Assembly (NCBI GenBank): GCA_050951725.1
Contig: JBMNJO010000001.1
Span: forward strand, 496,001 to 560,000
From: DTU052 sp050951725
GTDB lineage: Bacteria > Bacillota > Syntrophomonadia > Syntrophomonadales > DTU052
Length of the DNA stretch: 64,000 bases
Direction of reading: 5' to 3'
Within the stretch, counting starts at the first letter, position 1. The number at the start of each line of letters is the position of its first letter. A model generated the notes under the pieces. The model had not been told where the DNA came from. It made no database searches and saw nothing but the letters and a program-made list of their open reading frames with translations. A program made the position numbers and the translations under genes. This document shows, piece after piece, positions 41,032 through 48,524 of this stretch.

Positions 41032-41856
41032 CTACTTTCCTAGAATATACACCGCAATCTTTCCCCGGCTGATTCCGGCCTTGATTATCACCGGGTAATC
41101 AGTGTTGTTGCGAAAACGGAAATCCAGAGCGCCAAAGACTACAGTGGCGTCCTTGCCGGGTGCCACATACGGAACCCTGGAGCTATGGGGATAACGTTCC
41201 ACCACCTCGAGCCCGGCACCCATTACCGCATTGTAAAGCGTGGTAGAAACCTGACAGACCCCACCTCCGTACCCAATTCCGTCACCACCGATAACCGGGG
41301 CCGGGCGGTATCCCCTTTCCGGACTCCGGGGACCAACCGTCTCGTTAAAGGAAAAGGTGTCCCCGCTCCAGACTATCTGATTATTGATGCTTCGCAAGGC
41401 CAGGACAATATTTTCGTGCCGGTGCCAGGAGCCGTAAAACCAGGTATGAAAATACCCGATCTGTCTGGTTATTGGTTCCAACTCTTTGGCGGTATGTACA
41501 GGATGAACCTCTCTGGTAATCAGCTTTACCCTGCTATTAGGTGGTGCACTGAATACTGCTCGGTAGGTTGCGTCTACATCTACCTCGGTTCCGTACTTTT
41601 CCGGAATTACCTCACCGGTCTCTCTGTCTAAATAAGGATCCATGGGCATCTCACGGTGCCTTATTACCAGTTCATCCAGGACCACCTCTAATTCTTCCGG
41701 CAGAAAGCCACCCACCCAGTTTTCCTCAATATACACACCCGGCTTTACACCATAGAACTTGCGCTCCACTCGGTCCAGCCACGAAACATAAACACCGATA
41801 AAAATCAGCATTCCTACGAAAAATATGGCTTTTCGATCAATTGTTACTTGATACAT
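41032..41856 (-). CDS. VanW family protein
   Basis: This 274-residue protein has an N-terminal membrane anchor (AIFFVGMLIFIGVYVSWLDR), a PG-binding-4-like middle and a VanW domain with LALRSINNQIVWSGDTFSFN, ETVGPRSPERGYRPAPVIGG and the hallmark GGGVCQVSTTLYNAVMGAGL. VanW proteins occur beside glycopeptide-resistance and envelope genes; the biochemical role is unknown. It directly precedes the deacetylase gene (no gap), so the two are co-expressed and it probably acts at the cell wall. Nothing suggests a vancomycin-resistance cluster. Confidence 0.88.
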   Translation of the reverse strand: MYQVTIDRKAIFFVGMLIFIGVYVSWLDRVERKFYGVKPGVYIEENWVGGFLPEELEVVLDELVIRHREMPMDPYLDRETGEVIPEKYGTEVDVDATYRAVFSAPPNSRVKLITREVHPVHTAKELEPITRQIGYFHTWFYGSWHRHENIVLALRSINNQIVWSGDTFSFNETVGPRSPERGYRPAPVIGGDGIGYGGGVCQVSTTLYNAVMGAGLEVVERYPHSSRVPYVAPGKDATVVFGALDFRFRNNTDYPVIIKAGISRGKIAVYILGK

Positions 41857-41930
41857 TTTGACAGTGCCATGTTAACGCCCCTCAACTTCTAGTCCCTATA
41901 TACTATTCGCGGTTAATTAACGCTATTCAA

Positions 41931-41956
41931 GAAAACAAAAAACCGAGGAACTCGGT
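41931..41956 (-). terminator. Terminator of pnp
   Basis: ACCGAG (41942-41947) pairs with CTCGGT (41951-41956). On the minus strand TTTTTTGTTTTC follows. Confidence 0.85.
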
Positions 41957-41986
41957 TTTTCATGGGTTTATTCAGTTGTAGGTCAG

Positions 41987-44134
41987 TTATTTGTCGTCAT
42001 TTTTTTTGCGGATAATCCCGCTGGCACCAGGACGCTGTACTTGGCGTAACGCCTCCTTGCGGGACAGGTTGATCCGGCCCTGGGAGTCTATCTCGGTCAC
42101 CTTAACCAGTATCTCATCACCGACATCCACCACATCCTTGACTTTGGCAGTGCGGGTCTCAGCCAACTGGGAAATGTGGACCAGACCTTCCTTGCCGGAC
42201 ATACCCAGTACACCGGGTATAATCTCCACAAAGGCGCCGAAGTCCATCACTCTGACTACCCGGCCAATATAGGTCTTACCTACCTCCACGTCCTTAACCA
42301 GGCAGTCAATAAGGTTACGGGCTTTTTCGGCTGCGTCCTGATCGACCGCAGTAATATACAGGGAGCCATCATCCTCGATATCAATTTTTGCACCGGTTTC
42401 ATCTACGATCTTTTTAATGGTCTTGCCGCCGGCGCCGATTACCTCTCTGATCTTGTCCGGGTTGATGTGCATCTTGATCATCCGGGGTGCATAAGGTGAC
42501 AGTTCGGAATTGGGTTGGCTTATGGTCTGCAGCATGATATTCAGAATGTGCATTCTGCCTTCCCGGGCCTGTGCCAGTGCCTTCTCCAGTATTTCTCTGG
42601 TGACCCCGGCTATTTTAATATCCATCTGTAAGGCAGTTACCCCATTGGTGGTACCCGCCACCTTGAAGTCCATATCACCCAGAGCGTCTTCAATCCCCTG
42701 GATGTCGCTCAGGATCGCAAACCGGTCATCCTCTTTAATCAGTCCCATGGCGATGCCTGATACGGGTGCTTTGATGGGTACCCCGGCATGCATCAGGGAA
42801 AGTGTGCTGCCGCATACGCTGCCCATGGATGTCGAACCATTGGACTCCAATACCTCGGAAACCACCCTGATGGTATACGGAAAATCCTCCTGGGAAGGAA
42901 TCATGTAGTAAAGAGCTCTCTCCGCCAGTGCTCCGTGTCCAATCTCACGCCGGCCAGGACCCCGCATGGGTTTGGTCTCTCCAACACTGTACGGCGGGAA
43001 GTTGTAGTGATGCAGATAACGTTTGGACTCCGCTACTCCCAACCCGTCGAGGATCTGCTCTTCGCTGGCTGCACCCAGGGTGGTTACTGACAACACCTGC
43101 GTCTGGCCCCGGGTAAACAGTCCGGATCCGTGGGGACGAGGCAGTACTCCAACCTCACAGGTAATCTGTCTTACCTCATTAAGAGCCCGGCCATCAACAC
43201 GTTTCCCTTCATTGAGGATCATTTCGCGGACAATCTCTTTCTCGAGACGTTCCAGAACGCTCATGACGTCATCGGATCTTTCCGGGAATACCACTTCAAA
43301 ATGGTCCAGGATCTCTTTCATTGCTTCGTCGGTCTGTTCTTCGCGCAGGAGTTTGTCAGGACACTGCACGGCTTCCCGAATCTTGTTCCACGAGTATTCC
43401 CGAACCGCTGCTTCAATCTCCGGCTCAATCTCTGCCAGTTCAACCGTTGCTTTGGGTTTGCCAATCTCAGCGACGATCTTCTCCTGGAAGGCCACGATTT
43501 CTTTTATAACATCGTGGGCCAGAAATATAGCGTCCAGCATCTTGGCTTCAGGTATCTCATTGGCTCCGGCTTCCACCATCATGATTGCGTCCTTGGTACC
43601 GGCCACTGTCAGATGCATATCACTCTTCTCTGCCTGTTCAGCGGTAGGATTGACTACCAGTTCACCGTCAACCATCCCGATTATTACAGCTCCCACGGGA
43701 CCGGAAAACGGTATATCCGACACTGATAGTGCTATTGAGGCACCAATTATCGCGGTTACATCCGGTGAATTGTCCTGCTCAACTGACATTATAGTGGCCA
43801 CAATATGAACATCGTTGCGATACCCTTTGGGAAAAAGGGGCCGCATAGGCCGGTCTATCAGTCGTGCTGACAGGGTTGCTGTTTCCGTAGGCCTTCCCTC
43901 TCGTTTTATAAACCCGCCAGGAATCTTGCCCACGGCATACATCCGCTCTTCGTAATCCACAGTAAGGGGAAAGAAGTCGATACCTTCCCGTGGTTTTTTC
44001 GACCCGGTGGCTGTCACCAGAACAGTAGTATCACCATAGAATAACATTGCTGCGCCATTGGCTTGTTTTGCAACCTTGCCGACCTCGACTTTGAGCGGTC
44101 GCCCGGCAATTACCGTTTCATAGATGTGGGTCAT
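41987..44134 (-). CDS. pnp: Polyribonucleotide nucleotidyltransferase
   Basis: PNPase degrades RNA 3'-5' phosphorolytically. The product of about 715 residues has two RNase PH repeats (with FFPLTVDYEERMYAVGKIPG in the first and GRREIGHGALAERAL in the second), an intervening helical domain, a KH domain (INPDKIREVIGAGGKTIKKI) and a C-terminal S1 domain (GKTYIGRVVRVMDFGAFVEI). The ATG at 44134 is preferred because GGAGGG directly abuts the earlier ATG at 44140. It follows rpsO, as in most bacteria; two terminators stand between them. Confidence 0.96.
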   Translation of the reverse strand: MTHIYETVIAGRPLKVEVGKVAKQANGAAMLFYGDTTVLVTATGSKKPREGIDFFPLTVDYEERMYAVGKIPGGFIKREGRPTETATLSARLIDRPMRPLFPKGYRNDVHIVATIMSVEQDNSPDVTAIIGASIALSVSDIPFSGPVGAVIIGMVDGELVVNPTAEQAEKSDMHLTVAGTKDAIMMVEAGANEIPEAKMLDAIFLAHDVIKEIVAFQEKIVAEIGKPKATVELAEIEPEIEAAVREYSWNKIREAVQCPDKLLREEQTDEAMKEILDHFEVVFPERSDDVMSVLERLEKEIVREMILNEGKRVDGRALNEVRQITCEVGVLPRPHGSGLFTRGQTQVLSVTTLGAASEEQILDGLGVAESKRYLHHYNFPPYSVGETKPMRGPGRREIGHGALAERALYYMIPSQEDFPYTIRVVSEVLESNGSTSMGSVCGSTLSLMHAGVPIKAPVSGIAMGLIKEDDRFAILSDIQGIEDALGDMDFKVAGTTNGVTALQMDIKIAGVTREILEKALAQAREGRMHILNIMLQTISQPNSELSPYAPRMIKMHINPDKIREVIGAGGKTIKKIVDETGAKIDIEDDGSLYITAVDQDAAEKARNLIDCLVKDVEVGKTYIGRVVRVMDFGAFVEIIPGVLGMSGKEGLVHISQLAETRTAKVKDVVDVGDEILVKVTEIDSQGRINLSRKEALRQVQRPGASGIIRKKNDDK

Positions 44135-44180
44135 CCACATCCCTCCTTATTTTTATTAGCCTTGTACACCAGTTCATTTG

Positions 44181-44208
44181 AAAAAACCCCGGTCAAAAAG
44201 AGACCGGG
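44181..44208 (-). terminator. Second terminator between rpsO and pnp
   Basis: On the minus strand CCCGGTC pairs with GACCGGG and is followed by GTTTTTTC. It lies about 115 bases after the rpsO stop, so pnp must be transcribed by read-through or from its own start in the short gap. Confidence 0.8.
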
Positions 44209-44294
44209 TAGTTGACTGTTGTCCGCAATTTGCCGACTTGACAAAGGAGTCGGAAACCAACTTCGGGGAGAAATGATCCGGTTGGCATGTTATT

Positions 44295-44324
44295 AGAAAA
44301 GAGCGGGCATAGCCGCTCTTTTCT
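44295..44324 (-). terminator. Terminator directly after rpsO
   Basis: AGAAAAGAGCGG (44295-44306) pairs with CCGCTCTTTTCT (44313-44324), which overlaps the rpsO stop codon. The minus strand continues TTTTCTAATAAC. Confidence 0.75.
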
Positions 44325-44592
44325 ACCTGCGTAGACCCAGTCTCATAACGATGGCACGATATCGTTCGAAGTCCTTGTCCTGTAAATAGTCCAACAAGGC
44401 ACGTCGTTGACCAACCATCTTCAATAGCCCTCTTCTGGAATGGTGATCCTTCTTGTGTGTCTTGAGATGTTCATTAAGATAGTTAATACGGTTTGTAAGT
44501 AATGCGATCTGAACCTCAGGGGATCCGGTGTCATTTTCGTGAATCTGAAAATCTTTTATCAGTTCCTGTTTCTTGTTTTGATCAAGAGCCAT
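44323..44592 (-). CDS. rpsO: 30S ribosomal protein S15
   Basis: S15 binds 16S rRNA helices 20-22 early in 30S assembly. The 89-residue protein is full length with QELIKDFQIHENDTGSPEVQ, IALLTNRINYLNEHLKTHKK and DHHSRRGLLKMVGQRRALLD. The ATG at 44592 has GGAGGTG upstream. A stable hairpin lies just before it and may serve in autoregulation, which is common for S15. Confidence 0.97.
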   Translation of the reverse strand: MALDQNKKQELIKDFQIHENDTGSPEVQIALLTNRINYLNEHLKTHKKDHHSRRGLLKMVGQRRALLDYLQDKDFERYRAIVMRLGLRR

Positions 44593-44630
44593 TTCTTCAC
44601 CTCCTCTTCTTTAAAATCGCCACCAGCCAA

Positions 44631-44655
44631 GATATCCGTCGGAGCTTCGGACATC
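44631..44655 (-). promoter_or_regulatory. Hairpin in the rpsO leader
   Basis: On the minus strand GATGTCCG pairs with CGGATATC (eight pairs, one G-T) about 38 bases before the rpsO start. S15 often represses its own mRNA by binding leader structures; whether this hairpin is such a site is inference. Confidence 0.4.
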
Positions 44656-44666
44656 CGCGCCGGGGT

Positions 44667-44891
44667 TCATGATTTACCGATGACGGTGATTACTAATCGC
44701 CCGTCATCTATATCCTTAACGACGAGATCAAAGACCTTGCCGCTGCGGGCTACAAAACCTCGAAATCTCGTAGCGACAGGTATTTGTCCCGGTATTTTAA
44801 GGCTGGCTTCGTACAGGTCTTCATCATCTATACCCACTTGTCGGTAGTCTCTCAGCCGTTTACGGCTATGCTCTGTAATTAAGACCTTCAC
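44667..44891 (-). CDS. Small DUF4258/BrnT-like protein, possible toxin
   Basis: This 74-residue protein (GTG start) reads MKVLITEHSRKRLRDYRQVG, then IDDEDLYEASLKIPGQIPVA and ends SGKVFDLVVKDIDDGRLVIT plus VIGKS. The pattern of an early His followed by Arg residues, a short helix and a final hydrophobic strand pair resembles DUF4258 and BrnT/RelE-like small proteins. I cannot name it with certainty. It follows a 61-residue gene by 17 bases under a good promoter, an arrangement seen in toxin-antitoxin pairs, and lies upstream of rpsO. Confidence 0.55.
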   Translation of the reverse strand: MKVLITEHSRKRLRDYRQVGIDDEDLYEASLKIPGQIPVATRFRGFVARSGKVFDLVVKDIDDGRLVITVIGKS

Positions 44892-44908
44892 TCACAACTC
44901 ACCCGGAT

Positions 44909-45094
44909 TTACCCGTCACTTTCGCAGATTATGGCGTATAATGCATCCTGGAACGCCAATTTTGAGGGGTTACTCTCCCCCAGAAGCATATACCATGATT
45001 CCAATTCGTCACGGAGTATTACAAAAACGTCGCTAAAATATGCGACCGAAACCATATTAATTGCATCCACTAATTTATTATGCTCTTCAAACAT
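44909..45094 (-). CDS. Small acidic protein preceding the DUF4258-like gene
   Basis: I do not recognise this 61-residue acidic, helical protein (MFEEHNKLVDAINMVSVAYF, SDVFVILRDELESWYMLLGE). The ATG at 45094 has GGTGG eight bases upstream. The open frame continues to 45214, but a strong promoter lies inside that extension, which argues for the shorter form. It could be an antitoxin-like partner of the next gene; this is inference from arrangement only. Confidence 0.5.
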   Translation of the reverse strand: MFEEHNKLVDAINMVSVAYFSDVFVILRDELESWYMLLGESNPSKLAFQDALYAIICESDG

Positions 45095-45138
45095 AAAAGG
45101 TACCACCGCCTGTTGAGTAGCTATGAGTACCGGAGATA

Positions 45139-45167
45139 ATTGTAGCATAGAGAAATTCCAATGTAAA
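45139..45167 (-). promoter_or_regulatory. Promoter of the small two-gene unit
   Basis: The minus strand reads TTTACA (45167-45162), 17 bases, then TACAAT (45144-45139). It lies about 45 bases before the 61-residue gene and may also drive rpsO. Confidence 0.6.
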
Positions 45168-45321
45168 CTTAATCCAGTAACCTGGCGTTGTCTGTCGATA
45201 CCCGGGAAATCCATTATTGAGCCCTTTTATTTAATAAGGTGTTCCCAAGCCCTGCCACATATTCCTATCGTGCAAATCTGTACAAGTTATATATTGGCAT
45301 TACACTTAATATTTACTTAAT

Positions 45322-46248
45322 TTATGAGTACTGTTTTTTCAGAATCAATTTGGCATTTTGTATATCCCGTTCTATCTGTTGTATCAAATGATCTTTGTTG
45401 GGAAACTTGCGTTCATCCCGCAGCTTTTTGATCAAGTAAACGGTGATATCCCTGTCGTATAAAATCTCATTGAAGTCCAAAAGGTGAGCTTCTGCTACCA
45501 ATGGGTACTCCTGATGGAAGGTAGGCTTATAACCAATGTTTAATACAGCATCGTATGATACGCCATCGACCACGGCCTGAGCCGCATAAACACCTCTTCC
45601 TGGCCGGGCCATTTCTGGCAGAAAATCAAGATTGGCCGTAGGGAATCTTATATCTCTCCCTTCTCCACGCTGTACCTTGCCCTGGAGTGATGGCCATCTG
45701 CCGGTCAGTTCCTGGACTGCCTCCACGTTCCCTTCTTCCAAATACTTTCGGACCAGGGTGCTTGATACTACTTTCCCGGATACCTTTACCGGGTCAATAA
45801 CGTGGACCGCAAAGCCCTTCTTAGCCCCCAGCTGTTGTAAGAGTTGGGCATCTCCTGAAGCACCTTTCCCAAAGAAATAGTTGTATCCTACATAAACCGA
45901 TGACGCACTTAATGCATTCAGGATAATGTGTTCTACAAAATACTCCGGAGACCAGGAAGCGATTTCTTTCGTGAAAGGAGTCAACACCAGGTAATCAAGG
46001 CCCATCTGTTCGAGAATCCCTGCCTTCTGATCAACTGTAGTCAGCAACTTTGGAGCTTCCTTGGACAGTACTTTACGCGGGTGTGGGTCAAAGACCATCA
46101 CTACTGAACTCCCCGCAACTTCTTTGGCCTCCTCGATGGTCTGGCTGATAAGGTACTGATGTCCCTTATGTACGCCGTCAAAGTTCCCCAGGGCCACAAC
46201 AATCGGCTTCTTAGCTTTAAACTTCGCAATATTTGTAACAATTTCCAT
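45322..46248 (-). CDS. ribF: Bifunctional riboflavin kinase/FMN adenylyltransferase
   Basis: RibF makes FMN and FAD from riboflavin. The 308-residue protein has an N-terminal nucleotidyltransferase domain (VVALGNFDGVHKGHQYLISQ; VMVFDPHPRKVL) and a C-terminal kinase domain (GRDIRFPTANLDFLPEMARP; GVYAAQAVV; LNIGYKPTF). Both are complete. It follows truB by 12 bases and ends the nusA-infB operon. Confidence 0.95.
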   Translation of the reverse strand: MEIVTNIAKFKAKKPIVVALGNFDGVHKGHQYLISQTIEEAKEVAGSSVVMVFDPHPRKVLSKEAPKLLTTVDQKAGILEQMGLDYLVLTPFTKEIASWSPEYFVEHIILNALSASSVYVGYNYFFGKGASGDAQLLQQLGAKKGFAVHVIDPVKVSGKVVSSTLVRKYLEEGNVEAVQELTGRWPSLQGKVQRGEGRDIRFPTANLDFLPEMARPGRGVYAAQAVVDGVSYDAVLNIGYKPTFHQEYPLVAEAHLLDFNEILYDRDITVYLIKKLRDERKFPNKDHLIQQIERDIQNAKLILKKQYS

Positions 46249-46260
46249 GTGGTTTATATT

Positions 46261-47154
46261 TTACCCCCTAGTTAGGACTTTTTCCGGTTGCAGCATCTCT
46301 CTGGCTGCTTTTATTTGGCCTCGGGCAATGGCCAGAAGTCTTTCATTCTGGTCGTAGATCCGGTACAAACCGTTATTTTCCACTCCCGGCCAGGATACTG
46401 CTGCGCCGTTGATGATGGCCCAAACTCCGGCTGGTTCCATTTCCACCCTTGGTATTCCCTGCAAGGGAAAGTCAGGCGGCCACAACCGGGCTGTTATTTC
46501 CTCTGGATTACTGATCAATGAATCCAGTTTACAGGCTTTTTCCAGGGTAAAAGGTCCGGAACGGGTCCGGATCAACGAATTCAGGTAGGCACCACAGCCC
46601 AATTGCTGTCCTACATCATGACAAATGGTCCTGACGTAGGTCCCCGATGAACAACCGATCATAAACCTTACCGCCTGGTGGCCATTATCATTGGCGACGT
46701 CGAGTAACTTAATATAATTAACTGTAACCAGTCGTGGTTTAACTTCTACCTCGGTCCCCTGACGGGCCAGTTCGTATAACCGTCGTCCCTGGAAGTGAAC
46801 GGCAGAATACATCGGAGGAATCTGTTTTATTTCTCCGACCATTCGTTCCAGGGCGGCGGAGATTTGTGCACGAGTCACAGGTTCAGAGGAAATTTGACTG
46901 ATCTGGCCGGTACTGTCCTGAGTATCGGAAACTCCACCCAGGAGCATTTCCGCCTGATACTCCTTGGTATTATCATTAATATACCCGATTAATCGAGTTG
47001 CATATCCAACTGCTATGGGCAGTACGCCACTGGCCATAGGATCAAGCGTCCCCAGGTGTCCCAGTTTAACCCTGGGCAGAAAAGGTTTCAAACGACGTAT
47101 AACATCATAAGAGGTTATCCCCGAAGGCTTGTCGATGTTTATAAAACCATTCAC
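46261..47154 (-). CDS. truB: tRNA pseudouridine-55 synthase
   Basis: TruB forms pseudouridine 55 in the T-loop of tRNAs. The 297-residue protein has FINIDKPSGITSYDVIRRLK, the catalytic aspartate in GHLGTLDPMASGVLPIAVG, PPMYSAVHFQGRRLYELARQ and SCSSGTYVRTI-like GCSSGTYVRTICHDVG, with a C-terminal PUA-like domain. Its start overlaps the nrnA stop by four bases. Confidence 0.96.
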   Translation of the reverse strand: MNGFINIDKPSGITSYDVIRRLKPFLPRVKLGHLGTLDPMASGVLPIAVGYATRLIGYINDNTKEYQAEMLLGGVSDTQDSTGQISQISSEPVTRAQISAALERMVGEIKQIPPMYSAVHFQGRRLYELARQGTEVEVKPRLVTVNYIKLLDVANDNGHQAVRFMIGCSSGTYVRTICHDVGQQLGCGAYLNSLIRTRSGPFTLEKACKLDSLISNPEEITARLWPPDFPLQGIPRVEMEPAGVWAIINGAAVSWPGVENNGLYRIYDQNERLLAIARGQIKAAREMLQPEKVLTRG

Positions 47155-48125
47155 TGCAGGTAATCCTCGACTCTTGATAGTACAGTTCTCTTCACCGATT
47201 CCAGCTCACCATGCAGGGTTGCTCCCGCGGCCCGTTTATGACCTCCGCCTCCCCACTCACCGGCTACCCGGTTAACATCAAGGAACTGCTTGGATCTGAA
47301 CCCTACCTTAACCAGGCCGGGCTCAATCTCTCGAAACAGAAGAGCCGCCTCCACATTTTCTATGCTGCGGGCCAGATTGATGGTGCCTTCAAAGTGTTGT
47401 CCGATAGCTCCCAGTTCCCGTAACACCTCATAACTCAGCTGCATAGACGCAATCCGTCCTTCAGCACTGAACTGAAGGCTTGCCAGGGCCGCTTTTTGCA
47501 GCGCAATCTCCAGCATGGTTTTGGATTCAAACAGGTGGGTTCGCACCAGGTCCTGATCAATTCCTAGTTCCAGGAGATCAGCGGCTATGCGATGGGTAAC
47601 AGGACTGGTGCTAGAATACTGAAAACTGCCGGTATCCATTACAATACCACAATACAGGGGCGTTGCAATATCAACGGTTATAGGTACGTTCATATTTTTG
47701 AGCAGCCGAAAAATGATTTCACAGGTAGATGAGGCCTGTGCATCAACCAGATTCACCGTGCCATAGCCTTTATTGCTCACGTGATGATCGATGTTGATTA
47801 TAGGTCTGGCGCGAGGCAGGACCTGGGCCAATTTATCTCCCACCCGCTCCGGGGTAGCGCAATCCAGATAGACCAGACACCCATTTATCCGGGGCGGGTT
47901 GGATACGGATGATATGGTTGCGGTACCGTTAAGAAACCGGTACATGGCCGGAACCCCATCCTCAATTATGGCATTTACCTCTTTCCCTATGTTCCTCAGT
48001 GCCCAGACCATGGCGGTAACCGAACCGACACAGTCACCATCCGGTATGCAGTGGCCGAGGACCGTCAGGCTCTCCTGCTCCAACAGGGCCTTGACCACCG
48101 CATCAATATCAGCCTTTTTCACCAT
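47151..48125 (-). CDS. nrnA: Bifunctional oligoribonuclease and PAP phosphatase NrnA
   Basis: NrnA degrades nano-RNAs and dephosphorylates 3'-phosphoadenosine 5'-phosphate. The product of about 324 residues is a DHH/DHHA1 protein with LGHCIPDGDCVGSVTAMVWA, LDCATPERVG, NIDHHVSNKGYG (the DHH motif) and the C-terminal GGGGHKRAAGATLHG. In the first motif the usual HxxPDxDxxGS reads HCIPDGDCVGS, still functional-looking. The ATG at 48125 has GGGAG upstream and overlaps rbfA by 17 bases. Confidence 0.93.
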   Translation of the reverse strand: MVKKADIDAVVKALLEQESLTVLGHCIPDGDCVGSVTAMVWALRNIGKEVNAIIEDGVPAMYRFLNGTATISSVSNPPRINGCLVYLDCATPERVGDKLAQVLPRARPIINIDHHVSNKGYGTVNLVDAQASSTCEIIFRLLKNMNVPITVDIATPLYCGIVMDTGSFQYSSTSPVTHRIAADLLELGIDQDLVRTHLFESKTMLEIALQKAALASLQFSAEGRIASMQLSYEVLRELGAIGQHFEGTINLARSIENVEAALLFREIEPGLVKVGFRSKQFLDVNRVAGEWGGGGHKRAAGATLHGELESVKRTVLSRVEDYLQ

Positions 48126-48486
48126 TGCTGCTCCCATCGTTCTTCAGTTTATCAATTATCGTGGATATCCTTATCCCATGCTCGATTGATTTATCCAGTT
48201 TAAAAGATATTTCAGGGGTCTGTCTCAGCCGAATGCGGTTGGACAGTTCTGTTCTCACAAAGCCCCTGGCCCTTTCAAGGGCCTGCATGGCCTCTTCCTG
48301 TTTCTTTTCATCTCCCAACACACTGATCAATACGCGGGCTGAACCCAGGTCGTTAGAGACCTCAATCCGGGTAACAGACACCATGCTCAGCCGTGGGTCC
48401 TTTACATCCTCAGCTAAAATAGCTGATATTTCTCTTCTGATTTCCTCAGACAACCTATCTAGTCTTCGTTGATTCAATCCTTCCAC
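48109..48486 (-). CDS. rbfA: 30S ribosome-binding factor RbfA
   Basis: RbfA is a KH-fold assembly factor for the 30S subunit 5' region. The 125-residue protein has RLSEEIRREISAILAEDVKD, the KH core SVTRIEVSNDLGSARVLISV and the end TPEISFKLDKSIEHGIRIST. Length and place after infB are normal. Confidence 0.95.
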   Translation of the reverse strand: MEGLNQRRLDRLSEEIRREISAILAEDVKDPRLSMVSVTRIEVSNDLGSARVLISVLGDEKKQEEAMQALERARGFVRTELSNRIRLRQTPEISFKLDKSIEHGIRISTIIDKLKNDGSSNGEKG

Positions 48487-48524
48487 CCACTTTCCGTGAA
48501 TAGCTTAAATCTGCGGTCACCAAG

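Noticed and set aside
41032..41856. VanW domain taken as a sign of vancomycin resistance
   Set aside because: No vanA/B ligase, vanH, vanX or two-component genes are nearby; VanW-like proteins are common in Firmicutes envelopes.
43023..43808. A 261-residue open frame on the plus strand inside pnp
   Set aside because: It is the antisense shadow of a well conserved gene, rich in Ser, Thr and Ile, as such shadows are, and has no RBS or homology.
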